From NCBI GenBank assembly GCA_021736785.1, contig JAIPFF010000013.1, positions 1-64,000 on the forward strand: a stretch of DNA of 64,000 bases, in the 5' to 3' direction. The stretch is from Thiohalocapsa sp. (lineage in GTDB: Bacteria > Pseudomonadota > Gammaproteobacteria > Chromatiales > Chromatiaceae). Under the pieces are notes generated by a model. That model ran no database searches. It saw only the letters and a program-made list of their open reading frames with translations, and was not told the origin of the DNA. Below, in pieces: positions 31,090 to 41,626 of the stretch. Both the position numbers and the translations under genes were made by a program. The stretch's first letter is position 1. Each line of letters starts with the position of its first letter.

Positions 31090-31271
31090 ACCGAGCTTGA
31101 CAGGGTGCGTGCAGGCGTCGAAGCCGTCACTCGGCGGGCCGTCGGGGGGCGTAGACGAAAGCTGTCAAGGGCTGTATTTTTCGTTGCGAGACCCTACAAC
31201 ATAATCAGAGCCGGAAAGTGCGTACCGGCCGCAAGCACAACCGTTTCCTTCAGCTTTCTTACCCGTCTGTC

Positions 31272-31595
31272 ATGAGCGAGTGGAATCCAAACGACGATCA
31301 GGACTCCGGCTTGGTCGTAAAAGAGGCCAAGCCCGAGGTCAAAAAGCCCCCGTTGTACAAGGTGCTGCTGGTCAATGACGACTACACGCCCATGGAGTTT
31401 GTCGTGACCGTGCTGGAGACCTTCTTCCGCATGAGCCGCGAGAAGGCCACTCAAGTCATGCTGCACGTGCACACTCGGGGCGTCGGCGTCTGCGGCGTTT
31501 TCACGCGCGACATTGCCGAGACGAAAGTGGCGCAAGTCAACGACTTCAGCCGCGAGCACCATCATCCGCTGCTGTGCACGATGGAAGAGGCCTAA
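31272..31595 (+). CDS. clpS: ClpS, N-degron adaptor of ClpAP
   Basis: ClpS captures proteins with N-terminal Leu, Phe, Trp or Tyr and delivers them to ClpA. The 107-residue protein has a flexible N-terminus (about 20 residues), then [20 protein letters not shown] with the Asn-Asp-Asp ligand pocket, and [24 protein letters not shown] with the binding histidine. I took the ATG at 31272; upstream extension lacks family similarity. clpA follows after 72 bases. Confidence 0.95.
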   Translation: MSEWNPNDDQDSGLVVKEAKPEVKKPPLYKVLLVNDDYTPMEFVVTVLETFFRMSREKATQVMLHVHTRGVGVCGVFTRDIAETKVAQVNDFSREHHHPLLCTMEEA

Positions 31596-31667
31596 CGACC
31601 CGACCGTGCCGCCAGCCCAACCGGGAACATCCCTTACCGTCAACAGTAACGTCCAGGGTCACAGCCC

Positions 31668-33932
31668 ATGTTAAGCAAAGAGCTCGAATTCACCCTGAAC
31701 CAGGCATTCAAGGACGCGCGGGAGAAGCGGCACGAATACATGACCGTGGAGCACCTGCTCCTGTGCCTCCTCGACAACCCGACCGCGGCCAAGGTGCTAC
31801 GCGCCTGCGGCGCCGACGCCGATAAGCTGCGCAACGACATCGCCACCTTCATCGAGGAGACGACGCCGCTGATCGCCGAGGAAGACGGCCGCGAAACGCA
31901 GCCCACACTGGGCTTCCAGCGTGTGCTGCAGCGGGCGGTCTTCCATGTCCAGTCCGCCGGTAAGAAGGAAGTGACCGGCGCCAACGTGCTGGTCGCCCTG
32001 TTCAGCGAGCAGGACAGCCAGGCTGTCTATCTGCTGAACCAGCAGGACGTGTCTCGGCTCGATGTCGTCAATTTCATTTCGCACGGTATCTCGAAGGTGC
32101 CCGGCGAGGAGCAGGACGACGATGCCCAGGGCGAGGTCGAGGAGGCCCGCTCGGAGGAGAAAGACGGCTCCAGTCCGCTCGAGAACTTTGCCACCAACCT
32201 CAACGAGATCGCTCGCCAGGGGCGTATCGATCCGCTGATCGGGCGCGCCAGCGAGGTCGAGCGTACTGCGCAGATCCTCTGCCGGCGGCGCAAGAACAAC
32301 CCGCTGCTGGTTGGCGAGGCCGGCGTCGGCAAGACCGCCATCGCCGAGGGCTTGGCCAAGAAGATCGTCGATGGCGAGGTGCCCGAGATTTTGGCCGATG
32401 CGGTCATCTACGCCCTCGATCTCGGTTCGCTGGTGGCGGGCACCAAGTACCGCGGCGACTTCGAAAAGCGCCTCAAGGCCGTGCTGTCGGAGCTCAAGCG
32501 CAAGCCGCACGCCATCCTGTTCATCGATGAAATCCATACCATCATCGGCGCCGGTGCCGCGTCCGGCGGCGTCATGGATGCGTCCAACCTGATCAAGCCG
32601 GTGCTCGCCTCCGGCGAGCTTCGGTGTATCGGCTCGACGACGTATCAGGAGTTCCGCGGTATTTTCGAAAAGGACCGCGCGCTGACGCGCCGCTTCCAGA
32701 AAATCGATGTCAACGAGCCGTCGGTGGAGGAGACCATCGAAATCCTAAAGGGCCTGAAGGGGCGTTTCGAGGATCATCACCAGGTCACCTACACCTTCCC
32801 GGCCCTGCGCGCGGCGGCGGAGCTTTCGGCGAAGTACATCAACGACCGGCACCTGCCGGACAAGGCCATCGACGTCATCGACGAGGCCGGTGCGAACGTG
32901 CAGCTGAAGCCGGCGGCGAAGCGGAAAAAGCGCATCGATGTGAACGACGTCGAGTCCATCGTCGCGAAGATCGCGCGTATCCCGCCGAAGAAAGTGTCCA
33001 TGTCCGACACCGAAGCGCTGCGCAACCTCGATCGCGACCTGAAGATGGTCGTTTACGGTCAGGATCCGGCCATCGACGCGCTGACGGCGGCGATCCGCAT
33101 GAACCGCTCCGGTCTCGGCAACGAGGAGAAGCCGATCGGCTCGTTCCTGTTCACGGGGCCGACCGGCGTCGGCAAGACCGAGGTCACGCGCCAGCTCGCG
33201 CGGGTACTGAGCATGGAGCTGATCCGCTTCGACATGTCGGAGTACATGGAGCGCCACACCGTGTCGCGACTGATCGGTGCGCCGCCCGGATACGTCGGCT
33301 TCGATCAAGGCGGCCTGCTCACCGAGGAAATCACCAAGCATCCGCACTCGGTGCTGCTGCTCGACGAGGTCGAGAAGGCCCATCCGGATGTCTTCAACCT
33401 GCTATTGCAGGTGATGGATCATGGAACGCTCACCGACAACAACGGCCGCAAGGCGGATTTCCGCAACGTCGTGCTGGTGATGACCACCAACGCCGGCGCG
33501 GAGGAGACCAGCCGGCGCTCCATCGGCTTCACCGAGCAGGATCACTCCACGGACGGCATCGAGGCACTGAAGCGCTACTTCACGCCGGAGTTTCGTAATC
33601 GGCTCGATGCGACGGTGCAGTTTGCGCCGTTGTCGCCGGAGACCATCGCCAGCGTTGTGGACAAGTTCATCTTCGAGCTGGAGCAGCAACTGGCGGAGAA
33701 GAAGGTTGCCTTGCTGGTGGAGCCGAGCGCCAGGGCCTGGATCGCCGAGAAGGGCTACGATCCGAAGATGGGTGCACGACCGATGGCGAGGCTGATCCAA
33801 AACCACATCAAGAAGCCACTGGCGAACGATCTGTTGTTCGGCGAGCTCTCGGGCGGCGGTACCGTCACCGTGAAGCTCGGGGACGCGGACGATCTGGCCT
33901 TCGACTTCGACACGGAAAAGGCTCCGGCCTGA
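31668..33932 (+). CDS. clpA: ClpA, AAA+ unfoldase of ClpAP
   Basis: ClpA unfolds substrates and feeds them to the ClpP protease. The 754-residue protein has the double Clp N-domain (residues 1-145), an acidic linker (EEQDDDAQGEVEEARSEEKD), AAA1 with Walker A GEAGVGKTAIAEG and Walker B ILFIDEIH, and AAA2 with GPTGVGKTEVT and VLLLDEVEKAHPDV. The ClpP-contact loop reads IGF (SIGFTEQD). The length is close to the 758 of E. coli. Together with ClpS, Aat and Bpt it forms the N-degron degradation set. Confidence 0.97.
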   Translation: MLSKELEFTLNQAFKDAREKRHEYMTVEHLLLCLLDNPTAAKVLRACGADADKLRNDIATFIEETTPLIAEEDGRETQPTLGFQRVLQRAVFHVQSAGKKEVTGANVLVALFSEQDSQAVYLLNQQDVSRLDVVNFISHGISKVPGEEQDDDAQGEVEEARSEEKDGSSPLENFATNLNEIARQGRIDPLIGRASEVERTAQILCRRRKNNPLLVGEAGVGKTAIAEGLAKKIVDGEVPEILADAVIYALDLGSLVAGTKYRGDFEKRLKAVLSELKRKPHAILFIDEIHTIIGAGAASGGVMDASNLIKPVLASGELRCIGSTTYQEFRGIFEKDRALTRRFQKIDVNEPSVEETIEILKGLKGRFEDHHQVTYTFPALRAAAELSAKYINDRHLPDKAIDVIDEAGANVQLKPAAKRKKRIDVNDVESIVAKIARIPPKKVSMSDTEALRNLDRDLKMVVYGQDPAIDALTAAIRMNRSGLGNEEKPIGSFLFTGPTGVGKTEVTRQLARVLSMELIRFDMSEYMERHTVSRLIGAPPGYVGFDQGGLLTEEITKHPHSVLLLDEVEKAHPDVFNLLLQVMDHGTLTDNNGRKADFRNVVLVMTTNAGAEETSRRSIGFTEQDHSTDGIEALKRYFTPEFRNRLDATVQFAPLSPETIASVVDKFIFELEQQLAEKKVALLVEPSARAWIAEKGYDPKMGARPMARLIQNHIKKPLANDLLFGELSGGGTVTVKLGDADDLAFDFDTEKAPA

Positions 33933-34300
33933 CGGTGCGGCCCGACGGTGCGGCGTCGATGCGAGGTGTGGCTTCGGTCGCCCTCGTGTCGCTGCTGCGC
34001 CGGACTCGATCGCAGCGGCGGTGCACCGTGGTTGGCCCATACGTTGCCGTGGCGCGTATGAAGGGATGAGGTCGGCGGCCTGGCTGGGCGGTGCCGGTTG
34101 CGGTGGGCTTGGCCCTCGCAGGTGCTGCTCGCCGTCAATGCATCGAAGCCCTAGCGCGCGCTTTAGCGAATCCTCTCGGCAGGGGTGATTCCCCGTAGCC
34201 CGGAAACCTTAGTGCCCGCGATCCCGGTTGCCGGGCGCTTGCAAGAGCGGGCGGCATCATCTCAATGCGGAAGGATCGGGCCGCTGTGCGACCCCGGTCC
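33933..34300. other. Convergent gap between clpA and infA
   Basis: About 370 bases without a supported gene. E. coli has the serW tRNA at this point; I looked for a T-arm (GGTTCGAATCC) on both strands and found none. Short inverted segments (CCCGG/CCGGG near 34222) may form structure. A direct repeat 'gacggtgcgg' follows the clpA stop. Confidence 0.4.
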
Positions 34301-34519
34301 TCAGCGTACCCGGTAGGTGATGCGGCCCTTGGTCAGGTCATAGGGCGTCAGCTCGACGGTGACCTTGTCGCCGGTCAAAATTCGAATGTAGTGCTTGCGC
34401 ATCTTTCCGGAGATGTGGGCCGTTACGACGTGGCCGTTCTCGAGCTCGACACGAAACATGGTGTTGGGCAGCGTCTCAACGACGGTCCCCTCCATTTGGA
34501 TGACGTCTTCTTTTGCCAT
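34301..34519 (-). CDS. infA: Translation initiation factor IF-1
   Basis: The 72-residue S1/OB-fold protein occupies the ribosomal A site during initiation. [39 protein letters not shown] and [19 protein letters not shown] are nearly invariant. It lies downstream of bpt on the minus strand with its own promoter-like box, and is convergent to clpA. Confidence 0.98.
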   Translation of the reverse strand: MAKEDVIQMEGTVVETLPNTMFRVELENGHVVTAHISGKMRKHYIRILTGDKVTVELTPYDLTKGRITYRVR

Positions 34520-34607
34520 GGGTTCTGTAACTACTTGAAAGATTGAGTTAAATTATTTTTGGTTGCGGTGTGAGAACCGCCAGGGGCGCGCCGATGATAA
34601 GCGCACG

Positions 34608-34613
34608 AGTATA
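34608..34613 (-). promoter_or_regulatory. Extended -10 box upstream of infA
   Basis: The minus strand reads TGATATACT, an extended -10 (TGn plus TATACT). The -35 region is poor. It lies about 90 bases before the infA start, between bpt and infA. Confidence 0.45.
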
Positions 34614-34666
34614 TCACACACGGGTTCCGGGCCCCGCGGCGTCGGGTTTCCGCTTTCGGGCCGGTA

Positions 34667-35416
34667 TCAGAAAAGAATCGGCTCGCCGCGCTCGAAGGTC
34701 CGCCAAGCACGGCCGTCCCAGGCCTCCAGCGGGCGGAAAGACTCCTTGTACGCCATTTTGCGGCTCTCGGCGATCCAGTAGCCGAGATAGACGTACTGCA
34801 GGCCGAGCCGGCGTGCTTCCTCGATCTGACTCAGTATCGCGTAGGTGCCGGGGCTGCGCGCCGCGTAGTCGGGATCGAAGAAGGTGTAGACCGCCGAGAG
34901 GCCATCCGTGAAGACATCGGTCACAGCGACGCCGAGCAAGGTTTGGCCGATTCGCAGCTCGATGAAACGCGTCTCTCCGCCCCAGGGCGCCAGCAAGAAG
35001 CGCATGTAGGTCTCCACCGAGACATCATCGGCCATGTCGCCGTCGCCGTGGCGATGATGCAAGTAGCGCTCGTAGAGCGCGTAATGCTCCGCGCGCAGCC
35101 GCGCCGACTCCATGACGAGGCGAACGTCGCCGGCGTTGCGTGCGAGGATTCGCCGCTGGGCGCGGTTCGGTGCGAAGACGTCGACCGGGATGCGCACCGG
35201 CACGCAGCGCTGGCAGCCGCGGCATGCGGGACGATAAAAATGCTGTCCGCTGCGCCGAAAGCCGATCTCTTGCAGCCACTGGGCGCGGTCGGCATCGATA
35301 TGGGCGAGCGGGTCGACGAACAGAGTTCTGGCCTGTAGGCCGTCGATATAGGAACAGTCGTGCTCTCCGGTGAGGTAGAGCTGCAGGTCGCCTCGCGGTG
35401 TCGCTTTACGCTGCAT
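34667..35416 (-). CDS. bpt: Aspartate/glutamate leucyltransferase (ATE family)
   Basis: Bpt transfers leucine from Leu-tRNA to proteins with N-terminal Asp or Glu, marking them for ClpS-ClpAP. The 249-residue protein has the ATE N-domain with the cysteine cluster CRGCQRCVPVRI and the C-domain with YTFFDPDYAARSPGTYAILSQIEEARRLG and YLGYWI. I chose the ATG at 35416, preceded by GGAG; it overlaps the aat stop by 11 bases, so the two are translationally coupled. Confidence 0.93.
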   Translation of the reverse strand: MQRKATPRGDLQLYLTGEHDCSYIDGLQARTLFVDPLAHIDADRAQWLQEIGFRRSGQHFYRPACRGCQRCVPVRIPVDVFAPNRAQRRILARNAGDVRLVMESARLRAEHYALYERYLHHRHGDGDMADDVSVETYMRFLLAPWGGETRFIELRIGQTLLGVAVTDVFTDGLSAVYTFFDPDYAARSPGTYAILSQIEEARRLGLQYVYLGYWIAESRKMAYKESFRPLEAWDGRAWRTFERGEPILF

Positions 35417-36224
35417 CGTCTGCTCCGGTTGCGACATCGGTTCCGGCAGCGCGTTTCGGAGCGGCCGCCGCATCGGTCGGAAAAACATCCGACAACAATG
35501 GGTAGGACATAGTGCCGTCGTCCCAAGAGCCGGTGGGCGAGGGCCTGTCGCGCAGCGACTCGACCATTGCCGTGAAGCGCGCCCTGGGCACTTGGCGTGC
35601 GCCCATCCTGATCAGGTGGCCGGTCAGCACCTGGCAATCGACGAGCTCCAGTCCCCAAGCGCTCAAGCGCCGACACAAATGCACCAGCGCCACCTTGGAC
35701 GCGTTGTCCACGCGCGTGAACATCGATTCGCCGAAAAAGCAGCCGCCGATCGCCACGCCGTAAAGACCCCCGGCCAACTCGCCCTCGTGCCAGACCTCCA
35801 CCGAGTGCGCGATCCCGCGCACGTGGAGCGCTCGATAGGCGCCGATCATCTCCGGTACCAACCAAGTGCCGTCGGTGTCGGCCCGCGGTTCTGCGCAGGC
35901 ATTGATCACGGCCGGGAAGTCGCGATCCATCGTCACCCCGAATTTGCCCTTGCGCAGCAATTTTCGCAAGCTGCGCGACACGCGCACCTCGTGCGGCAGC
36001 AGGATGGTGCGCGGGTCGGGTGACCACCAAAGGATCGGATCTCCTTCGGTAAACCACGGAAAAATGCCTTGCCGGTACGCGCTGATGAGCCGCGCGACGC
36101 CGAGATCGCCGCCGATCGCAAGCAGGCCGTCCGGCTCCGCCAGCGCCTCGCTGACGTCCGGAAATGCGGCGCTCGGATCGTTCGGCGCCAGCAGATACGG
36201 CATGGTGTTCGCGTAGCGGATCAA
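35406..36224 (-). CDS. aat: Leucyl/phenylalanyl-tRNA-protein transferase
   Basis: Aat adds Leu or Phe to proteins with N-terminal Lys or Arg. The family motifs are EPDGLLAIGGDLGVARLISAYRQGIFPWF, WWSPDPRTIL, WLVPEMIGAYRALHVRGIAHSVEVW and GESMFTRVDNASKVAL. I chose a TTG start at 36224: it overlaps the preceding stop (TTGA) and has GGAGG four bases upstream. The first ATG (36203) has no ribosome site. A C-terminal Ala-rich tail extends the usual ~235 residues to 272. Confidence 0.94.
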   Translation of the reverse strand: MIRYANTMPYLLAPNDPSAAFPDVSEALAEPDGLLAIGGDLGVARLISAYRQGIFPWFTEGDPILWWSPDPRTILLPHEVRVSRSLRKLLRKGKFGVTMDRDFPAVINACAEPRADTDGTWLVPEMIGAYRALHVRGIAHSVEVWHEGELAGGLYGVAIGGCFFGESMFTRVDNASKVALVHLCRRLSAWGLELVDCQVLTGHLIRMGARQVPRARFTAMVESLRDRPSPTGSWDDGTMSYPLLSDVFPTDAAAAPKRAAGTDVATGADDAA

Positions 36225-37384
36225 ACGGCCTCCGGCGCCTCGTCGGGCATATTCTTGTACGGGCTTCGCCGCTGCATCTCTGCGATGTAGTCTTCCATAC
36301 CATCTATCTCGTGGTCGAGAAACTTGCCGATGGGTCCGCGGAACTGCGGGTCGGCGATCCAGTGCGCCGACCATGTATGCACCGGCAGGAAGCCTCGCGC
36401 GACCTTGTGCTCGCCCTGTGCGCCGGGCTCGAAGCGCGTCAGGCCGTGGGCGATACAGTGGTCGAGGCCTTGGTAGTAGCACGCCTCGAAGTGCAGGCTG
36501 TGGAACTCCTTCGAGCAGCCCCAGTGACGCCCGTAAAGCGTCCGGGCTCCCATGAGGCAGAAGGCCGCGGCGACGATGGCACCGTCGTGCTCGGCCAGTA
36601 CCAGCAGCAGTTGCTCCCCCATCGTACGGGCGATCTCGCGGAAGAACGGCAGCGTCAGCGTCGGCACGCCGCCGCGTTTGTCGAAGGTGTCCTCGTACAA
36701 TGCATGGAAGATCGCCCACTCCGACTCCGACACGTCGTCGCCCCGTACCCGCCGGATTGCGACACCCGCTTCCGCGACACGCCGTCGCTCGCGTTTCACC
36801 TTCTTTCGCTTTTCCGCCGAGAACCTGGCCAGCAGGGCGTCGAAATCCGCGTAGCCCTCGTTGCGCCAATGAAATTGACAGCCGAGGCGCGGCAATAATC
36901 CCGCCTCGCGCATCCAACCTGTTTCTTCTTCGGTAGTGAACAGCCAGTGCAAGCCCGACAGGCCGAGCTGCTCGGCGACACCGATGGAGCCGCGTATGAG
37001 CGCCGCTGCATACTCCGCGCGCCGGGGCGTGTCGCCGCTCAGAACGCGCATGCCGGTGGCCGGCGTGTAGGGGGACGCCACGACCAGCTTCGGATAGTAG
37101 CGTCGGCCGGCGCGCTGATAGGCATCGGCCCATGCCCAGTCGAACACGAACTCGCCGTAGGAATTGAACTTCAAGTAGCACGGCGCGGCGGCCAGCAGGC
37201 TGCCGTCGTCGTCACGCAGTGTCAGATGGCGGGGGATCCATCCGAAACGCTCGCCGACGCAGCCGTTTCGCTCCATCGCGGCGAGGAACTCATGCCGCAT
37301 GAACGGCAAATCATCCCCGCACAGGGCATTCCAGGCATCCGCCGGGATCTCGTCGATCTTCGCGTGGGTCGTGATCTTGAACAT
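36221..37384 (-). CDS. FemAB-like/GNAT-fold protein (PF04339, COG3146 type)
   Basis: The 387-residue cytoplasmic protein belongs to a conserved but uncharacterised GNAT-like family. Family-type segments are FMRHEFLAAMERNGCVGERFGW, YLKFNSYGEFVFDWAWADAYQRAG, YYPKLVVASPYTPATGMRVL, FHWRNEGYADFDALLARFSAEKRK and GLTRFEPGAQGEHKVARGF. FemAB relatives transfer amino acids from tRNA to peptidoglycan precursors, and the neighbour aat also uses aminoacyl-tRNA; any shared role is speculation. Stop and aat start overlap. Confidence 0.85.
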   Translation of the reverse strand: MFKITTHAKIDEIPADAWNALCGDDLPFMRHEFLAAMERNGCVGERFGWIPRHLTLRDDDGSLLAAAPCYLKFNSYGEFVFDWAWADAYQRAGRRYYPKLVVASPYTPATGMRVLSGDTPRRAEYAAALIRGSIGVAEQLGLSGLHWLFTTEEETGWMREAGLLPRLGCQFHWRNEGYADFDALLARFSAEKRKKVKRERRRVAEAGVAIRRVRGDDVSESEWAIFHALYEDTFDKRGGVPTLTLPFFREIARTMGEQLLLVLAEHDGAIVAAAFCLMGARTLYGRHWGCSKEFHSLHFEACYYQGLDHCIAHGLTRFEPGAQGEHKVARGFLPVHTWSAHWIADPQFRGPIGKFLDHEIDGMEDYIAEMQRRSPYKNMPDEAPEAV

Positions 37385-37486
37385 CGTCGGGCTTGTGCTT
37401 GCAAAGGGGAACCCGAACGATTGTGGGGGCGCGATGGGGCGCGGGGAAGGGTCTGCGCCTTGCCCCCGTCGATCGAAAGGGCTCGA

Positions 37487-37825
37487 TCAAAGGGGCCAGA
37501 AACGGACAAGCTGCCAGACGAACAGGCCAGTCGCCACGGCGCAGGCCGCGGCCAACGCCATGTATGCGCCGCCGGCCTCGCCCCGCAGCAGACGCTGCAA
37601 CGCCAGCCAGGTGCCCGCCGCGCTGCTGATGCTGCCGAATTCGCTGATCAAGAGCAACGTGAGCAGAGGCAGTCGTGTGCCGCCGTCGGGCGCCGTTTGC
37701 GCGCCGAAAAACAGCGCCAGCAATAGCGGCACCGCCAGCGCGAGCGCGATCGGCGGGAAGGTATGCCGGTTCAAGCCGCCGTCCCCGCCGGTGGGGCGCA
37801 CCCGCAGGCGGGAAACGGGGCGCAA
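37487..37825 (-). CDS. Small membrane protein of unknown function
   Basis: The 112-residue product has three hydrophobic helices (FPPIALALAVPLLLALFFG, LPLLTLLLISEFGSISSAAGT and YMALAAACAVATGLFVWQLV). The longest frame starts at TTG 37825; GTG 37801 is an alternative. There is no strong ribosome site. The family was not recognised, but small membrane proteins with this helix pattern are common near aat in gammaproteobacteria. Confidence 0.55.
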   Translation of the reverse strand: MRPVSRLRVRPTGGDGGLNRHTFPPIALALAVPLLLALFFGAQTAPDGGTRLPLLTLLLISEFGSISSAAGTWLALQRLLRGEAGGAYMALAAACAVATGLFVWQLVRFWPL

Positions 37826-37933
37826 ACCGCGCCCGAGGCCTGCCGATTGAGCCGCTTCGGCGGCCGCCCCACCCGATGGCCGGCCGACCGTGGCTTGCTT
37901 GAGCGTCGCCCGGACAGGCGCGGCCCGGTGCGG

Positions 37934-39248
<1,315 letters not shown>

Positions 39249-39524
39249 TTGAGCGACTACCGGTTACGGCTCTACGTCAACGGCCAATCCCGCGCCGGCG
39301 AGCGCGCGCTGGCCAACCTCAAACAGATCTGCGACGCTCATTTGGCGGGCCGCTACGTGCTCGAGGTCGTGGATCTGGTGGCCGCGCCCGAGCAAGCGGA
39401 GGCGGACGCCGTGCTGGCGACGCCGACGCTGATCCTGCTCGCACCGGAACCTCGGCGACGGGTTGTCGGGGATCTGTCCGATCAGCGGCTCGTTTTGCAG
39501 GGTCTCGGCCTCACCGCGGGCTGA
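39249..39524 (+). CDS. kaiB: KaiB-like protein, divergent paralogue
   Basis: The 91-residue protein has the KaiB thioredoxin-like fold: YRLRLYVNGQSRAGERALANLKQICDAHL, LEVVDLVAAPEQAEADAVLATPTLILLAPEPRRRVVGDLSD. The start is TTG at 39249 after a strong GGAGG. Compared with cyanobacterial KaiB, the conserved 'PLPVRRIIGDLSD' reads 'PEPRRRVVGDLSD' and the acidic C-terminal tail is absent. KaiB in cyanobacteria refolds to bind the KaiC CI ring. A second, more canonical kaiB follows after about 200 bases, so this copy may serve a variant role. Confidence 0.85.
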   Translation: MSDYRLRLYVNGQSRAGERALANLKQICDAHLAGRYVLEVVDLVAAPEQAEADAVLATPTLILLAPEPRRRVVGDLSDQRLVLQGLGLTAG

Positions 39525-39732
39525 CGCAGCCGAATCCTTCGACCATCTTGCCCAACGTCTTACCGGCCGTCTTGCCGGGCGGGGCCGAGTCAGGCGGCGT
39601 TGTCCCTCGCGATTTTGCGTGCTGCATCACACTTCACTCACCCCGCGACGAAGTGTCGGATTTTTGCGGGCTAAATCACGACATGGCCGCCGCTATTATT
39701 CGGGCTAATTCGGGCTGGCATCGTGGTAAACC

Positions 39733-40059
39733 ATGAGTAAGCTTGTGCTGCGACTGTACATCGCCGGCCATACACCGCGCTCGGAGCGGGCTATCCGTAA
39801 CCTGCGCGGTATTTGCGAGCGGGATCTCGCAGGCTGCTACGACATGCAGGTGATCGATCTCGTCGAGAATCCCGAAGCCGGCGACCGAAACCGGATCGTC
39901 GTGACGCCCACATTGATCAAGCAAATGCCGCTGCCGCTTCGGCGCATCATCGGCGACCTCTCCAATCGCGACAGCGTCGTCGCCGGTCTCGATATTCTCT
40001 CCGACGCGCCATCGGAAGGTCCTGTGCGGGGCCGTTACAGGGGGCGCGGCGATGTCTGA
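39733..40059 (+). CDS. kaiB: Circadian clock protein KaiB, canonical copy
   Basis: The 108-residue protein matches cyanobacterial KaiB through LVLRLYIAGHTPRSERAIRNLRGICER, MQVIDLVENPEAGDRNRIVVTPTLIKQ and LPLRRIIGDLSNRDSVVAGLDIL. The C-terminus differs: instead of an acidic tail it ends in a basic segment (VRGRYRGRGDV). Its stop overlaps the kaiC start by eight bases, so the two are coupled. It probably binds the KaiC CI ring. Confidence 0.93.
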   Translation: MSKLVLRLYIAGHTPRSERAIRNLRGICERDLAGCYDMQVIDLVENPEAGDRNRIVVTPTLIKQMPLPLRRIIGDLSNRDSVVAGLDILSDAPSEGPVRGRYRGRGDV

Positions 40060-41581
40060 CATGCGTTCTTCCGGTATCGAAAAGTTGCCCTCCGGCATCC
40101 AGGGTCTCGATGTCATCGCCGACGGAGGCTTTCCACGCGGCCGCACGACGTTGGTCGCGGGCTCCGCCGGCAGCGGCAAAACGACCCTGGCGGCGCAGTT
40201 CCTGGTGGAAGGCCTGCGCCGTTACGGCGAGCCGGGCGTCTTTGTCTGCTTTCAGGAATCGGCCGACGACATTCGCCGCAATTTTGCCTCGCTCGGCTGG
40301 CCCGTCGGCGAATGGGAGGCGGCGTCCCTGTGGGCGTTTGTCGACGCTTCGCCGACGCTCGACGAGCCGGTGGTTGAGAGCGGCAGCTATGATCTCGGCG
40401 CCCTGATCGCGCGCGTGGAGACGACGGTGCGCCGCATCGGCGCGAAGCGGGCTGCCGTGGATTCGCTCGGTGCGGTCTTTCATCGGTTCAGCCGTTACGA
40501 CGTCATTCGCGCCGAGTTGGCCCGGCTGACGCTTGCCCTCGGGCGGCTCGGCGTCACCACCGTCATGACCGCCGGCCGTGACGACGAGTACGGACGCATC
40601 TCGCGCCATGGCGTCGAAGAGATCGTCTCCGACAACATCATCGTGCTGCGCAATGCCCTGGAAGGCGAGAGGCGGCGGCGGACGCTGGAGGTGCTGAAGT
40701 TCAGCGGGACGTCGCACCGCAAGGGCGAGTATCCGTTCTCGGTGATGCCCGATGCCGGGATCGCCATCGTTCCGGTGTCCGATATTCAGCTGCGCCAGCA
40801 CGCTTCGACCACGCGCGTGGGGTCCGGCAACAGTTCACTCGATGCCATGTGCGGCGGTGGTTTCTTCCGTGGCTCGATCGTCCTGGTGTCCGGGGCGACC
40901 GGCTGCGGCAAGACGGTCATGGCCACCGAGTTCGTCGGCTGCGGCGCAGAGCACGGGGAGCGATCGCTGCTGTTCGCCTTCGAGGAGAGCAGCGAGCAAC
41001 TGGCGCGCAATGCCGCGGGACACGGCCTGGATTTCGATGCCGAGCAGCGATCCGGACGACTGCGCGTCATCGCCGCTTGCCCGGAGGCTCGCAGTCTCGA
41101 CGATCATCTGATCGCGATCGAGGCCGCCATCGACGAGTTTCGCCCGCGGCGGGTTGCGGTCGATAGTTTCTCGGCGCTGGAGCGCGGGTCGACGGCCAAG
41201 CTGTTCCGGGATTTCGTGCTCGGCTTGGCCGCCATCGTCAGGGAGCGGCACATCACGGCCCTGTTCACGGTCACCGACGAGCAGGGGACGGGTGCTACCT
41301 GCGCGATCTCGGCGCAGATCGCCAGCATGACCGATTGCATCATCGTGCTGCGCCACATCGAAACGCTCGGCCAGATGACGCGTGCGATCACGGTGTTGAA
41401 AATGCGCGGCTCCGCGCACGATAAGACGATCCGGGAACTGACGGTCGACGGCAGCGGCTTGCATGTGGGCGCTGCGCTGCACGGCCTCTCGGGTATCGTT
41501 GCCGCCGCCGACGGCCGCGCGGGCAACGCCGTCGTCGAGCGAGCGGCTTCCGAGGAGGCGCAAGCGTCTCTGCAGGATTAG
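40052..41581 (+). CDS. kaiC: Clock-type ATPase KaiC with altered phosphosites
   Basis: KaiC is a double RecA-like hexameric ATPase; in cyanobacteria CI ATPase sets the pace and CII autophosphorylates Ser431 and Thr432. This 509-residue protein has CI Walker A GSAGSGKT (37-44) and CII GATGCGKT (281-288). The paired catalytic glutamates are Gln69-Glu70 in CI (VCFQES; normally EE) and intact Glu311-Glu312 in CII. Aligned by eye at QIASMTD (422-428) and HISTITD of Synechococcus, the Ser431/Thr432 pair becomes Ala424/Ser425, and Thr426 becomes Ile419. KaiA is not in the window. A GGDEF gene follows after 45 bases. It could be a timer, hourglass or non-circadian stress regulator. Confidence 0.95.
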   Translation: MSDMRSSGIEKLPSGIQGLDVIADGGFPRGRTTLVAGSAGSGKTTLAAQFLVEGLRRYGEPGVFVCFQESADDIRRNFASLGWPVGEWEAASLWAFVDASPTLDEPVVESGSYDLGALIARVETTVRRIGAKRAAVDSLGAVFHRFSRYDVIRAELARLTLALGRLGVTTVMTAGRDDEYGRISRHGVEEIVSDNIIVLRNALEGERRRRTLEVLKFSGTSHRKGEYPFSVMPDAGIAIVPVSDIQLRQHASTTRVGSGNSSLDAMCGGGFFRGSIVLVSGATGCGKTVMATEFVGCGAEHGERSLLFAFEESSEQLARNAAGHGLDFDAEQRSGRLRVIAACPEARSLDDHLIAIEAAIDEFRPRRVAVDSFSALERGSTAKLFRDFVLGLAAIVRERHITALFTVTDEQGTGATCAISAQIASMTDCIIVLRHIETLGQMTRAITVLKMRGSAHDKTIRELTVDGSGLHVGAALHGLSGIVAAADGRAGNAVVERAASEEAQASLQD

Positions 41582-41626
41582 TTTTCGGCGTCGCGCGGGT
41601 GGTGCCCGCGAGGGAGATGAGCGTCA

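Noticed and set aside
33933..34300. A tRNA gene between clpA and infA, expected from E. coli serW.
   Set aside because: No T-arm or cloverleaf on either strand.
39661..39732. A separate promoter for the second kaiB.
   Set aside because: A TATTAT box exists at 39694-39699 but the nearest -35-like element (TTGCGG) is 24 bases away.
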